Shown one piece after another: positions 1-6,015 of a DNA stretch of 6,030 nucleotides (position 1 is the first letter of the stretch; each line of letters begins with the position of its first letter). Made by a program: the position numbers and the translations under genes. The stretch comes from an uncultured Phycisphaerales bacterium (lineage in GTDB: Bacteria; Planctomycetota; Phycisphaerae; Phycisphaerales; UBA1924). The stretch is taken from positions 1 through 6,030 of the forward strand of contig CALFMQ010000270.1 of assembly GCA_937879825.1 (NCBI GenBank), written 5' to 3'. Below the pieces are notes generated by a model that had not been told where the DNA came from, did no database searches, and saw nothing but the letters and a program-made list of their open reading frames with translations.

Positions 1-1059
1 GAGGCGCGGGAGGAACTGGTGGAGGCGGGCGGCGGGAGCGCCGAGACGGAGGAGGCGGTGGCGCGGGCGCTGGGGTGGCTGGCGCGGCATCAGCACGAGG
101 ATGGGCGATGGAGTTCGCGCGGGTTCGATGACGGGTGCGGGGCGTGCGGCAGCGCGGCGCGGTACGAGTTCGACCCGGCGACGACAGGGCTGGCGCTGCT
201 GTGCTTCTTCGGGACGGACCACGGCGTGGCGGGGCGCGAGACAGAGTATTCGGACGCGGTGCGGCGCGGGGTGGCGTGGCTCGTCGCGCAGCAGGGGAAC
301 GACGGGGATTTGCGCGGCGGCGGGACGATGTACACGCACGGCATCGCGACGATCGCGCTGTGCGAGGCGTACGCGCTGTCGCGCGACGATGCGCTGCTCG
401 CGCCGATCGGGAAGGCGGTGCGGTTCATCGAGCGGGCGGGGAGCGCGGGCAACGGGTGGCGGTACGAGCCGGGGCAGGCGGGGGACACGAGCGTGCTTGG
501 TTGGCAGGTGATGGCGCTGGAGAGCGCGCGGCGGTGCGGGGTTGCGGTGGACCCGGCGGCGATCGGGAGCGCGCGGGCGTGGCTCGATGAGGTGAGCACG
601 CGCCGGGCGCGGGGCGAGTACGCGTATCAGCGCGGGATGGCACCGACGATGTCGATGACGGCGGAGGGGATGTTCGTGCGGCAGTTGCTCGGCGCGGGGC
701 GGCACGAGGCGCGGCAGGAGGAGTCGGCGCGGTTTGTGGTGCGCGAGTTGCCGGACTGGGACGAGAACGCGAATACCTACGGGTGGTACTACGCGACGCT
801 CGCGCTGTATCAGCACGGCGGTGAGGGCTGGGAGCGGTGGAACGCGGCGCTGGTGCGCGAGTTGCTCGGCGCGCAGCGGGATGACGGCGCGGCGTCAGGA
901 AGTTGGGACCCGGCGGACCAGTGGTCGGACATCGGGGGCCGGGTGTACCAGACGGCGCTGTGCACGCTCAGTCTGGAGGTGTACTACCGGTACCTGCCGA
1001 TGTATGTGGGCGATGCGGGCGCACAGAAAACTGCGAACGACATCCGCGGGGGTGAGTGA
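1..1059 (+). CDS. Prenyltransferase/squalene-oxidase-repeat protein (probably 5'-partial)
   Basis: The reading frame is open from the first base of the window and ends at TGA 1057-1059. A GTG at 19-21 has a ribosome-binding-like GGGAGG at 8-13, so a 346-residue protein starting there is possible. G-rich coding DNA makes such matches by chance, however, and relatives usually have an N-terminal export or membrane segment, so I treat the 5' end as probably missing. Counting from the GTG, helical repeats of the type hydrophobic helix - Q - DG - W/Y recur at about 17-31, 84-98, 133-149, 185-203 and 274-296, as in the alpha-alpha barrel of squalene cyclases and prenyltransferase beta subunits. The segment GWRYEPG (147-152) and the C-terminal GGRVYQTAL...EVYYRYLPMY (307-329) match a family that is abundant in Planctomycetota. 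No DxDD cyclase acid motif is visible, so cyclase activity is doubtful; a binding or structural role is more likely. A Cys pair (C40, C43) sits near the N-terminus. Codons are unusually G-ending (GCG, GGG, GTG). The fold call is fairly sure; the function is unknown. Confidence 0.8.
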   Translation, partial: EAREELVEAGGGSAETEEAVARALGWLARHQHEDGRWSSRGFDDGCGACGSAARYEFDPATTGLALLCFFGTDHGVAGRETEYSDAVRRGVAWLVAQQGNDGDLRGGGTMYTHGIATIALCEAYALSRDDALLAPIGKAVRFIERAGSAGNGWRYEPGQAGDTSVLGWQVMALESARRCGVAVDPAAIGSARAWLDEVSTRRARGEYAYQRGMAPTMSMTAEGMFVRQLLGAGRHEARQEESARFVVRELPDWDENANTYGWYYATLALYQHGGEGWERWNAALVRELLGAQRDDGAASGSWDPADQWSDIGGRVYQTALCTLSLEVYYRYLPMYVGDAGAQKTANDIRGGE

Positions 1060-1076
1060 AGCGCGTGTTGCGTGCT
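1060..1076. terminator. Small hairpin in the convergent gap (possible terminator)
   Basis: AGCGCG (1060-1065) and CGTGCT (1071-1076) can form a six-base-pair stem with one G-U wobble and a five-base loop when read on the plus strand. It starts directly after the plus-strand stop codon and fills the whole gap to the minus-strand gene. On the minus strand one pair becomes an A-C mismatch, so it would work better for the plus-strand gene. There is no run of T after it, so intrinsic termination is weakly supported. Confidence 0.25.
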
Positions 1077-1818
1077 ACGCTCCTTTGAGGCGTGCCTCGA
1101 CATCGGGGACGAGCGCGTGCGCGGCGTGGAGGCAGGTCTGCGACTCGTGCATGACGCCGTCGGCGGCGGCGGACCAGGCGCGGTTGAGTTGGCGTTCGAG
1201 CGCGCTGAAGCGGTCCATGAACTGCGCGTAGCCGCCCATGCCGAGGCGGCCCAGGAGTTTGGATCGCGCATCGACGACGGTCGGCGCGTACTCCTTCTGG
1301 ACGGGATCGAGGCGGGCGATGATCTCTTCGCACCCGGCATCGCCCTTCGGGAGGCGCGGGAGATCGGCGACGAGGTCGCGGGTGATCTGCGCGATGGCGG
1401 CGACGGCGGCTTCGGGCGAGGTCGCGGGCTGATCGGTCGCGGGCGCGGCGAGCGCTTCCTTGCGGACCGCCGACTTGACGAGGAAACCGCCGACGAGGAG
1501 GCCGGCGCAGGCGAGCAGGAAGTGGTACTTGTGCGACCAGCGGCCCCACGCGAACGAACGGACACGGACGCGCTCGACGGGGGGATCGGTCGCGGCGCGG
1601 AGCTGCGCGAGCACTTCGGGCGTGAGGTGCGTGCCCTTGGCGACGAGGGGTTCGTCGCCGGTGCCTTTGCCCGCGCCGTCCCAGAGCGTGGCGTACTCGC
1701 CCGAAGCGTTCTTGAATGCTTCGTCGCTCAGGGAGATGGGCGGCACATACGCGGTTGTGGAGGCGACGGCTCCGAGGATGAGCGCCGCGGTCATGAGCAG
1801 GTATCCGATGAGCTTCAT
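1075..1818 (-). CDS. Small membrane protein of unknown function downstream of the OPT transporter
   Basis: This encodes 247 residues and I do not recognise the family. An N-terminal hydrophobic helix at about 4-24 (MKLIGYLLMTAALILGAVAS) looks like a signal anchor or an uncleaved signal peptide. A second hydrophobic helix lies at about 99-115. Between them is a polar segment of about 75 residues with an acidic/Gly stretch and a basic end (VERVRVRS, 81-88). After helix two comes a basic KSAVRK, then an Ala/Pro/Thr linker (about 122-136) and a helical C-terminal domain to 247. The positive-inside rule suggests the C-terminal domain is cytoplasmic, though the basic residues before helix two leave this open. 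Near the end is HESQTCLHAAH (224-234), with three His and one Cys closely spaced. The ATG at 1816-1818 is preceded by AGGAG at a seven-base spacing. It follows the transporter stop by 13 bases, so translation is probably coupled and it may be an accessory subunit. An antisense open frame covers the same region but lacks such signals. Confidence 0.8.
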   Translation of the reverse strand: MKLIGYLLMTAALILGAVASTTAYVPPISLSDEAFKNASGEYATLWDGAGKGTGDEPLVAKGTHLTPEVLAQLRAATDPPVERVRVRSFAWGRWSHKYHFLLACAGLLVGGFLVKSAVRKEALAAPATDQPATSPEAAVAAIAQITRDLVADLPRLPKGDAGCEEIIARLDPVQKEYAPTVVDARSKLLGRLGMGGYAQFMDRFSALERQLNRAWSAAADGVMHESQTCLHAAHALVPDVEARLKGA

Positions 1819-1825
1819 GGTGGCG

Positions 1826-1830
1826 CTCCT
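1826..1830 (-). promoter_or_regulatory. Ribosome binding site of the small membrane protein gene
   Basis: The minus strand reads AGGAG, seven bases before the ATG at 1818. It lies immediately after the stop codon of the transporter gene (1832-1834). This supports both the start choice and translational coupling of the two genes. Confidence 0.7.
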
Positions 1831-1831
1831 G

Positions 1832-3811
1832 TCAGCGGAGGAGAACGATGGTGTTGATGAGCATGGCGAGGAGTGACTCGCCCACGATGAGGCCGGCGGC
1901 GAAGGGGACGCCCCACTCTTCGGCCCAGCGGCGGCCCTTGATCTTGGCGACGATCATGTTGAGGATGCACCCGACGCCGTAGGTCGCGATGGCTGCGAAG
2001 GGCAGGTACATGGAGAGCCCGACGAGGACGCCCAGCCCCGAGAAGGCGCCGAGGCCGAGGAGCGCGCCGAGCAGTGCGCCGAAGCCGTAGAGCGCGTAAG
2101 GGAGTTCGCCGCCCTGGACACCGGTGATGACCGATTGCAGGGCCTGGGCCTGCGGCGCGGCGGTGGAGGTGCCGGGGCCGAAGGCGGGGCCGCCCTGTTT
2201 GATGTTGGCGCCGGCGATGATGAGGATCGTGAGCATCGCGACGATGGGGCCGATCGCGACCACCGAGAGTTCGACGATCTGCTGGCGTCGCGGGGATGCG
2301 CCGACGAGGTGCCCGGTGCGGAGGTCCTGCATCATGTCGGCGGCGAGCGTGATGGCGACGCAGAGCGCTGCGCCGATGAGCACCGCGCCGATGACGGCCC
2401 CGGTCCCGGCGAGCAGCATGACGAGCACGACCGTGAGGAGCGCCATGCCCGAGATGGGCGACCAGTCGGTCATGCCGGTGCACTGGGCGATGATGATTCC
2501 GGCGAGCCAGATCCACAGGATGCCGACGACCGCGATGATGGCGGAGCGGACATGGGTCGGGAGCCCCGCGAGCCAGCCGGGCTTGGCGTTGTTGTCGATG
2601 AGAATCTGACGCTGCTCATCGGCGGACTTGCCGTCCCACTGTGAAGCGGTCGCATCGCTCTCGAAGCGGATGGTGTAGCCGAAGGCCTGGCGCTCGACTT
2701 TGGCGGATGGCGCGCTTTCGCCGACGAGCGAGGTGCCGCTGAAGAAGTCCTTTTGGTTGACGGGGTCTTTGGCGACGAAGTCGGCGGCGAAGAAGAGGAG
2801 GACGGCGGCGCCGAGGACGGCGAAGATGAGGGGCTTGAGGCCGAGTTCATCGCCGCCGGACTTGAGTTTGCTCGCCTCGGCAACGCTCTTGAGCGCGGCC
2901 TTGATGGCGGGGAGCGAGACGATGACGCCCATGATGGCGCCGCCGAGCAGGAGGCCGATTCCGAGGGGGCGATTGAAGGACGAGAAGCCGTAGCCGGGCG
3001 CGGCGGAAGCGTCGATGGACGCGGGCATCCATCCGAGCGAATAGGCCATGGGCGTGAGGATGAAGTACGCGAGGATGCCGCCGGCGAGGACGAGGAGCCC
3101 GGCGCGGCCGGTGATGTAGCCCGCGCCGAGCGCGAAGGGCGCGAGGCCGAAGATGAGCTCGAACTGGCCGGGGAGACGGAGGAGTTTGCCGGCGTCGAAC
3201 TCTTCGTTCGTGAAGATCTTGTGGCCGTTGACGGTGAGCGGGATGTCGCCGTAGTTCCAGAGATCGAGCGAGTGGGCGATGTTGGGCCAGAAGAGAATCG
3301 CGGCGATGACGATTCCGGCGACGAGGACGATGGACTTCTTCGCGCCCGCGCCGGGCGACTTGAGGATCGCGGCGACGCCCATGCCCGTCGGGAAGCGGAG
3401 GCGGTCGATCTCGATCATCTGTTTGCGGAGCGGGATGATGAACGCGGCGCCGAGGATCGCGCCGCCGACCGCGGCGAGCGTGATGAGCCAGAAGTCGGAC
3501 GAGCCCGCGGTGAGGGGGAGGCCGATCAAGAAGAGGACCGGAACGGTGAAGATGATTCCGGAGTTGGATGTGTTGATGGAGGAGGCGGCGGTCTGGGCGA
3601 TGTTGGTCTCGAGGATGGAGCCCTTGCGGAGGACGCCTCGCAGGACACCGAAGCCGAGGACCGCTGCGATGGCTGAGCCGCCGATCGTGAAGCCGATTTT
3701 GAGCCCGGCGTAGGTGATGGCGGCGTTCATCACGACGCCGATGATGATGGCGAAGATGATGGCGCTGAACGTGACTTCGCGGTAGGAGGCGCCCTTGCCC
3801 GGCTCGCTCAT
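1832..3811 (-). CDS. OPT family oligopeptide transporter
   Basis: A 659-residue polytopic inner-membrane protein of the oligopeptide transporter (OPT) superfamily, bacterial branch; related members move peptides or metal chelates with protons. The substrate here cannot be read from sequence. Family signatures appear in order: YAGLKIGFTIGGSAIAAVLG (34-53), ETNIAQTAASS...GIIFTVP (68-91), IPLRKQMIEIDRLRFPTGMG (126-145), the strongly diagnostic ADMMQDLRTGHLVGASPRRQ (491-510), YLPFAAIATYGVG (602-614) and the C-terminal GVPFAAGLIVGESL (634-647). Many hydrophobic helices run the full length, in line with the roughly 16-helix family fold. Two hydrophilic inserts stand out: about 180-215, and about 343-421 between two helices, the latter carrying charged residues and W392, W413. 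The ATG at 3809-3811 has GGAG eight bases upstream. The next gene begins 13 bases after its stop; the preceding fliN-like gene ends 97 bases upstream, so it may have its own promoter, but none is clear. Confidence 0.93.
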   Translation of the reverse strand: MSEPGKGASYREVTFSAIIFAIIIGVVMNAAITYAGLKIGFTIGGSAIAAVLGFGVLRGVLRKGSILETNIAQTAASSINTSNSGIIFTVPVLFLIGLPLTAGSSDFWLITLAAVGGAILGAAFIIPLRKQMIEIDRLRFPTGMGVAAILKSPGAGAKKSIVLVAGIVIAAILFWPNIAHSLDLWNYGDIPLTVNGHKIFTNEEFDAGKLLRLPGQFELIFGLAPFALGAGYITGRAGLLVLAGGILAYFILTPMAYSLGWMPASIDASAAPGYGFSSFNRPLGIGLLLGGAIMGVIVSLPAIKAALKSVAEASKLKSGGDELGLKPLIFAVLGAAVLLFFAADFVAKDPVNQKDFFSGTSLVGESAPSAKVERQAFGYTIRFESDATASQWDGKSADEQRQILIDNNAKPGWLAGLPTHVRSAIIAVVGILWIWLAGIIIAQCTGMTDWSPISGMALLTVVLVMLLAGTGAVIGAVLIGAALCVAITLAADMMQDLRTGHLVGASPRRQQIVELSVVAIGPIVAMLTILIIAGANIKQGGPAFGPGTSTAAPQAQALQSVITGVQGGELPYALYGFGALLGALLGLGAFSGLGVLVGLSMYLPFAAIATYGVGCILNMIVAKIKGRRWAEEWGVPFAAGLIVGESLLAMLINTIVLLR

Positions 3812-3819
3812 GGGGTGGT

Positions 3820-3823
3820 CTCC
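3820..3823 (-). promoter_or_regulatory. Ribosome binding site of the OPT gene
   Basis: The minus strand reads CGGAGA, with GGAG eight bases before the ATG at 3811. It fixes the start, and the protein begins MSEPGKGASYREVTF just before the first transmembrane helix. Confidence 0.6.
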
Positions 3824-3858
3824 GTCGGCCCGGCATGGGCCATGTCGGCATGGTGACG

Positions 3859-3881
3859 GGTTTGAGCGGTTCGCTCAAGCC
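3859..3881. other. Inverted repeat between the fliN-like and OPT genes
   Basis: TTGAGCG (3862-3868) and CGCTCAA (3872-3878) are perfect reverse complements around a three-base centre. Outer G-C pairs at 3859/3881 and 3860/3880 flank one imperfect pair. It lies 50-70 bases upstream of the OPT start, in the only 97-base gap of this part. There is no T-run on either side, so it is not a standard intrinsic terminator. It could be an mRNA hairpin in the OPT leader or a dyad operator. The rest of the gap holds repeated GGCATGG/CCATG words and nothing else I can name. Confidence 0.4.
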
Positions 3882-3908
3882 GAGGGGCGTGTGGCGGAGC
3901 GGGTTGGA

Positions 3909-4250
3909 TCAGAGTTGATCGGCCAGGAGCATCTCGGCGAGCGCTTCGAGATCGGTCTCGTCGGTGCCGTCGCCCGAGCCGTTGTCGGGTCCCATTGCCA
4001 GGACGCGCTGCTTGAGGTCGCCGACGAAGGCGAGTTTGATGCCGAAGTTCTCGCCGACTTTGACCGCGGTGCCGGTGGCGATGGTCTTGTTGTTGACGAG
4101 GAGTTCGAGTTCGTCCTCGGCGTTCTTGGGCAGTTCGATGATCATGCCCGGCGCGAGCTGGAGGGCCTCGGCGACGGTCGATTTGCGCTGGCCGATCAGG
4201 ACGACGATCGGGACCTCGAGTTTGAGCACTCGGTCGAGCGGGGCGGACAT
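3909..4250 (-). CDS. FliN/SpoA-domain flagellar motor switch-type protein
   Basis: A 113-residue protein made almost entirely of one SpoA (surface presentation of antigens) domain, residues about 5-78. The core reads LEVPIVVLIGQRKSTVAEAL (11-30), then APGMIIEL (33-40), LELLVNNKTIATG (48-60) and VGENFGIKL (65-73), closely following the C-terminal domain of FliN (VNGKLIARGEV...FGVRI type). FliN forms the lower ring of the flagellar C-ring, binding FliM and FliH at the cytoplasmic face; the same domain occurs in type III secretion SctQ proteins. It is shorter than E. coli FliN (137 residues), lacking most of the N-terminal segment. It has instead an acidic, Gly/Asp-rich tail (88-103) and a short helix EALAEMLLADQL. 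ATG at 4248-4250 is the only start available; no Shine-Dalgarno sequence is evident, so translation may depend on fabF upstream (57-base gap). Family membership is fairly sure; flagellar rather than other use is inferred. No other flagellar gene is in the window. Confidence 0.85.
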   Translation of the reverse strand: MSAPLDRVLKLEVPIVVLIGQRKSTVAEALQLAPGMIIELPKNAEDELELLVNNKTIATGTAVKVGENFGIKLAFVGDLKQRVLAMGPDNGSGDGTDETDLEALAEMLLADQL

Positions 4251-4269
4251 GAAGTGTTGTATCGGCCCG

Positions 4270-4300
4270 GCGGGGGCGGGTGCGTGAGCCGGGGTCGGGG
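4270..4300 (+). other. G-run cluster between fabF and the fliN-like gene
   Basis: Four runs of three or more G lie at 4272-4276, 4278-4280, 4291-4294 and 4297-4300 on the plus strand, which is the template strand for the flanking genes. The pattern could form a G-quadruplex in DNA, although the middle loop is long (10 bases). The transcript from the minus strand would be C-rich and poorly structured here, the type of stretch Rho can load on. It may simply reflect the base composition of the region. Confidence 0.25.
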
Positions 4301-4308
4301 TGCGGCGA

Positions 4309-5601
4309 TCAGGCCTGATACGCCCCGAAAATGATGGTGACGTTGTGCCCGCCGAAGCCGAAGGTGTTGTTCATGGCGTAGCGGACACGGGCGTCGCGGG
4401 CGTTCTGGGAGACGAAATCGATGTCGAATCCGTCGTCCGGGGCCTCGCAGTTGATGGTGGGCGGGACGACGGAGTGGCGGATCGCCCCGATGCATGCGAT
4501 GGTCTCGACGGCTCCGGACGCGCCGAGGCAGTGGCCCGTCATGGACTTGGTGGACGACATCAGGAGTTTGCCCGAGGCGGACTTGCGGGCGTGGTTGTCG
4601 AAGACGGATGTCACCGCGGCGACTTCGGCCTTGTCGCCCAAGGGGGTCGAGGTGCCGTGCGCGTTGACATAGTCGATCTGGTTGGGCGCGAGCCCGGCGT
4701 CTTCCAGCGCCCAGCGCATCGATCGGGCGGCGCCGCTGCCGTTGGGATCGGGCGCGGTGATGTGGCTGGCGTCGCTCGAGGCGGCGTAGCCGACGACTTC
4801 GGCGTAGATGGTCGCGTTGCGGGCCTTGGCGTGCTCGAGTTCTTCGAGCATGAAGACGGCTGCGCCCTCGGAGAGGACGAACCCGTCGCGGTAGCGGTCG
4901 AACGGGCGCGAGGCGCGGGTGGGGTCGTCGTTGCGCGTCGAGAGCGCGCGCATGGTCATGAAGGCGCCGAGGCAGAGGGGCGAGACAGCGCCCTCGGAGC
5001 CGCCGGCGAGCATGACATCGGCGCGGTTGGATCGGATGAGTCGGAACGCGTCGCCCATCGAGTGGCCGGAGGAGGCGCACGCGGTGGTGTGCGAGGAGGA
5101 TGGGCCCTGCAGACCGAATCGAATCGAGACATCGCCCGCGACGGCGTTGGCCATGAGGCGCGGGACGGTGAAAGGCGAGAGGCGGTCGGGGCCTTTTTCG
5201 AGGAGGGTTTCCAGGCCCATCTCGATGGTCTGGATGCCGCCGACGCCCGAGCCGATGACCGCGCCGCTCCGGGTGGGGTCGTACTTTGAGAAGTCGATCC
5301 TTGAGTCTTCAACGGCTTCCATCGCGGCGGAGATGCCGAGGATCGCGAAGCGGTCGAGGCGCTTGGTCTCGCGTTTTTCGAGGCGGGTGGCCTCGTCCCA
5401 GCCGCGGATCGCGCCGGCGATGTGGACGGACCAATGGTCGTGCCCCCACCGATTGAAGGGTGGCTCATCGACGACGCGGGAGATGCCCGAGCGACCGGCG
5501 ACCATAGCGTCCCACGTCGATGGCGCATCGTGGCCGAGGTTGGTCACGGCACCCATTCCGGTGATGACCACTCGTCGCTTGCTTGGTGAGGTTTGTGCCA
5601 T
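4309..5601 (-). CDS. fabF: Beta-ketoacyl-ACP synthase II (KAS II)
   Basis: Condensing enzyme of type II fatty acid synthesis: it takes an acyl group from acyl-ACP onto a cysteine and condenses it with malonyl-ACP, releasing CO2, in the cytoplasm. The protein is 430 residues (family about 410-420) with the full thiolase fold. It starts SKRRVVITGMGAVTNLG (6-22), as usual for FabF. The nucleophile is C175 in TTACASSGHS; the other catalytic residues are H315 in NAHGTSTPLGD, K352 in STKSMTGH and H357. The C-terminal gatekeeper loop is NNTFGFGGHN (411-420), with His where E. coli FabF has Thr; the same GGHN form is known in mycobacterial KAS enzymes. The frame stays open upstream to 5877, but those residues are low-complexity and overlap acpP, so the ATG at 5599-5601 is chosen; its ribosome site is weak (GGA, six bases away). 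acpP lies 85 bases upstream, the classical acpP-fabF order, here with hairpins in the spacer. Confidence 0.96.
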   Translation of the reverse strand: MAQTSPSKRRVVITGMGAVTNLGHDAPSTWDAMVAGRSGISRVVDEPPFNRWGHDHWSVHIAGAIRGWDEATRLEKRETKRLDRFAILGISAAMEAVEDSRIDFSKYDPTRSGAVIGSGVGGIQTIEMGLETLLEKGPDRLSPFTVPRLMANAVAGDVSIRFGLQGPSSSHTTACASSGHSMGDAFRLIRSNRADVMLAGGSEGAVSPLCLGAFMTMRALSTRNDDPTRASRPFDRYRDGFVLSEGAAVFMLEELEHAKARNATIYAEVVGYAASSDASHITAPDPNGSGAARSMRWALEDAGLAPNQIDYVNAHGTSTPLGDKAEVAAVTSVFDNHARKSASGKLLMSSTKSMTGHCLGASGAVETIACIGAIRHSVVPPTINCEAPDDGFDIDFVSQNARDARVRYAMNNTFGFGGHNVTIIFGAYQA

Positions 5602-5632
5602 GGTTCGTCCGGCGTCGGCGGGCGCACGGGCG

Positions 5633-5652
5633 GGAGTCTGATGATGGACTCC
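5633..5652. other. Second hairpin of the acpP-fabF spacer
   Basis: GGAGTC (5633-5638) and GACTCC (5647-5652) are perfect reverse complements around an eight-base loop made of a TGA repeat. In the transcript it lies 31 bases before the fabF start and just after another hairpin. The stem includes a GGAGTC that could look like a ribosome site but has no start codon suitably placed after it. No T-run follows. Confidence 0.4.
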
Positions 5653-5653
5653 T

Positions 5654-5671
5654 CGCGTCGGTGCGGACGCG
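5654..5671. other. First hairpin of the acpP-fabF spacer
   Basis: CGCGTC (5654-5659) and GACGCG (5666-5671) form a perfect six-pair GC-rich stem with a six-base loop. It begins 15 bases after the acpP stop codon on the transcript and is separated from the next hairpin by one base. The position fits a role in partial termination, 3' end protection or processing of the acpP message; none is shown by the sequence itself. Confidence 0.4.
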
Positions 5672-5686
5672 CCGAACAGGGGCCGA

Positions 5687-5932
5687 TCAGGCGCCCTTGG
5701 ACTCCATGATGAACTTGACGGCTTCGCCGACCGTCTTGATCTGCTCGGCCTTGTCGTCGGGAATCGAGGTCTCGAACTTGTCCTCGAACTCCATGACGAG
5801 CTCGACGGTGTCGAGACTGTCGGCGTTGAGATCGTTGACGAAGCTGGTCTCGGCGGAGATGTTGTCCTTATCGACACCCATCTGCTCGGCGACGATGTCG
5901 CGGACCTGATCGAGTACTTGCTGTTCAGTCAC
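5687..5932 (-). CDS. acpP: Acyl carrier protein
   Basis: An 81-residue acidic four-helix protein that carries growing acyl chains on a 4'-phosphopantetheine arm during fatty acid synthesis, and donates them to FabF and to lipid-making enzymes. The attachment site is S39 in the invariant DSL motif (NDLNADSLDTVELVMEFEDK, 33-52), followed by the acidic recognition helix II. Flanking features are also standard: VRDIVAEQMGV in helix I and the late SIPDDKAEQIKTVGEAV. Length matches the family (about 77-82). The start is GTG (5930-5932, minus strand); no in-frame ATG lies nearby, and a strong GGAGGT precedes it, so the start is well supported. A candidate promoter sits about 50 bases upstream, suggesting that acpP begins a transcription unit that continues into fabF. 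No other fab gene lies in the 98 bases before it. Confidence 0.97.
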   Translation of the reverse strand: MTEQQVLDQVRDIVAEQMGVDKDNISAETSFVNDLNADSLDTVELVMEFEDKFETSIPDDKAEQIKTVGEAVKFIMESKGA

Positions 5933-5938
5933 GGATGA

Positions 5939-5944
5939 ACCTCC
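5939..5944 (-). promoter_or_regulatory. Strong ribosome binding site of acpP
   Basis: The minus strand reads GGAGGT, six bases before the GTG start. It is the best Shine-Dalgarno match in the window and decides the GTG start. Its first two bases are the end of a palindrome, CCGGCGCCGG (5943-5952), so the site may be partly paired in the mRNA. Confidence 0.75.
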
Positions 5945-5948
5945 GGCG

Positions 5949-5967
5949 CCGGGACGCTCGCGCCCGG
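5949..5967 (-). other. Hairpin in the acpP leader
   Basis: In the transcript CCGGG and CCCGG pair (5963-5967 with 5949-5953), with a further CG-CG pairing inside, one bulged base and a four-base CGAG loop. It ends four bases before the GGAGG. A competing palindrome (5943-5952) overlaps both the hairpin and the ribosome site, so two exclusive folds are possible. Confidence 0.35.
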
Positions 5968-5985
5968 GTGATGTGCAAACCTCAG

Positions 5986-6015
5986 ACTATAACGCTGTCC
6001 GCTCCGGGCCCGCAA
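5986..6015 (-). promoter_or_regulatory. Candidate housekeeping promoter of acpP
   Basis: On the minus strand TATAGT (5986-5991) matches five of six bases of the -10 consensus, in an AT-rich patch that stands out from the very GC-rich surroundings. TTGCGG (6010-6015) lies 18 bases upstream and matches the first half of the -35 consensus. Transcription would start near 5979, giving a leader of about 46 bases before the acpP GTG. The -10 is convincing by position; the -35 is weak. Confidence 0.5.

Noticed and set aside
1..1059. Squalene-hopene cyclase assignment for the repeat protein
   Set aside because: The DxDD catalytic motif is not visible and the length is about half that of a cyclase; only the repeat fold is supported.
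1072..1857. Open frame of 261 codons on the plus strand opposite the small membrane protein
   Set aside because: It is a GC-rich shadow, rich in Gly, Arg, Ala and Glu, with no domain, and it overlaps the OPT end. The minus-strand gene has a ribosome site, membrane helices and operon spacing.
2753..3676. Open frame of 307 codons on the plus strand, very rich in Asp, Glu, Gly and Arg
   Set aside because: It is antisense to conserved OPT transmembrane helices, and its composition is the typical complement of hydrophobic codons.
2847..3878. Open frame of 343 codons on the minus strand in another frame of the OPT gene
   Set aside because: It is an Arg/His/Pro-rich out-of-frame product of high GC; the OPT frame has clear family motifs.
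5633..5671. The paired hairpins as a standard intrinsic terminator after acpP
   Set aside because: Neither stem is followed by a T-run on the transcript, and fabF follows closely on the same strand; full termination there is not supported.
5602..5877. N-terminal extension of fabF to give a 522-residue protein
   Set aside because: The added residues are Ser/Thr/Pro low-complexity and lie over acpP in another frame; the FabF family begins at the ATG at 5601.
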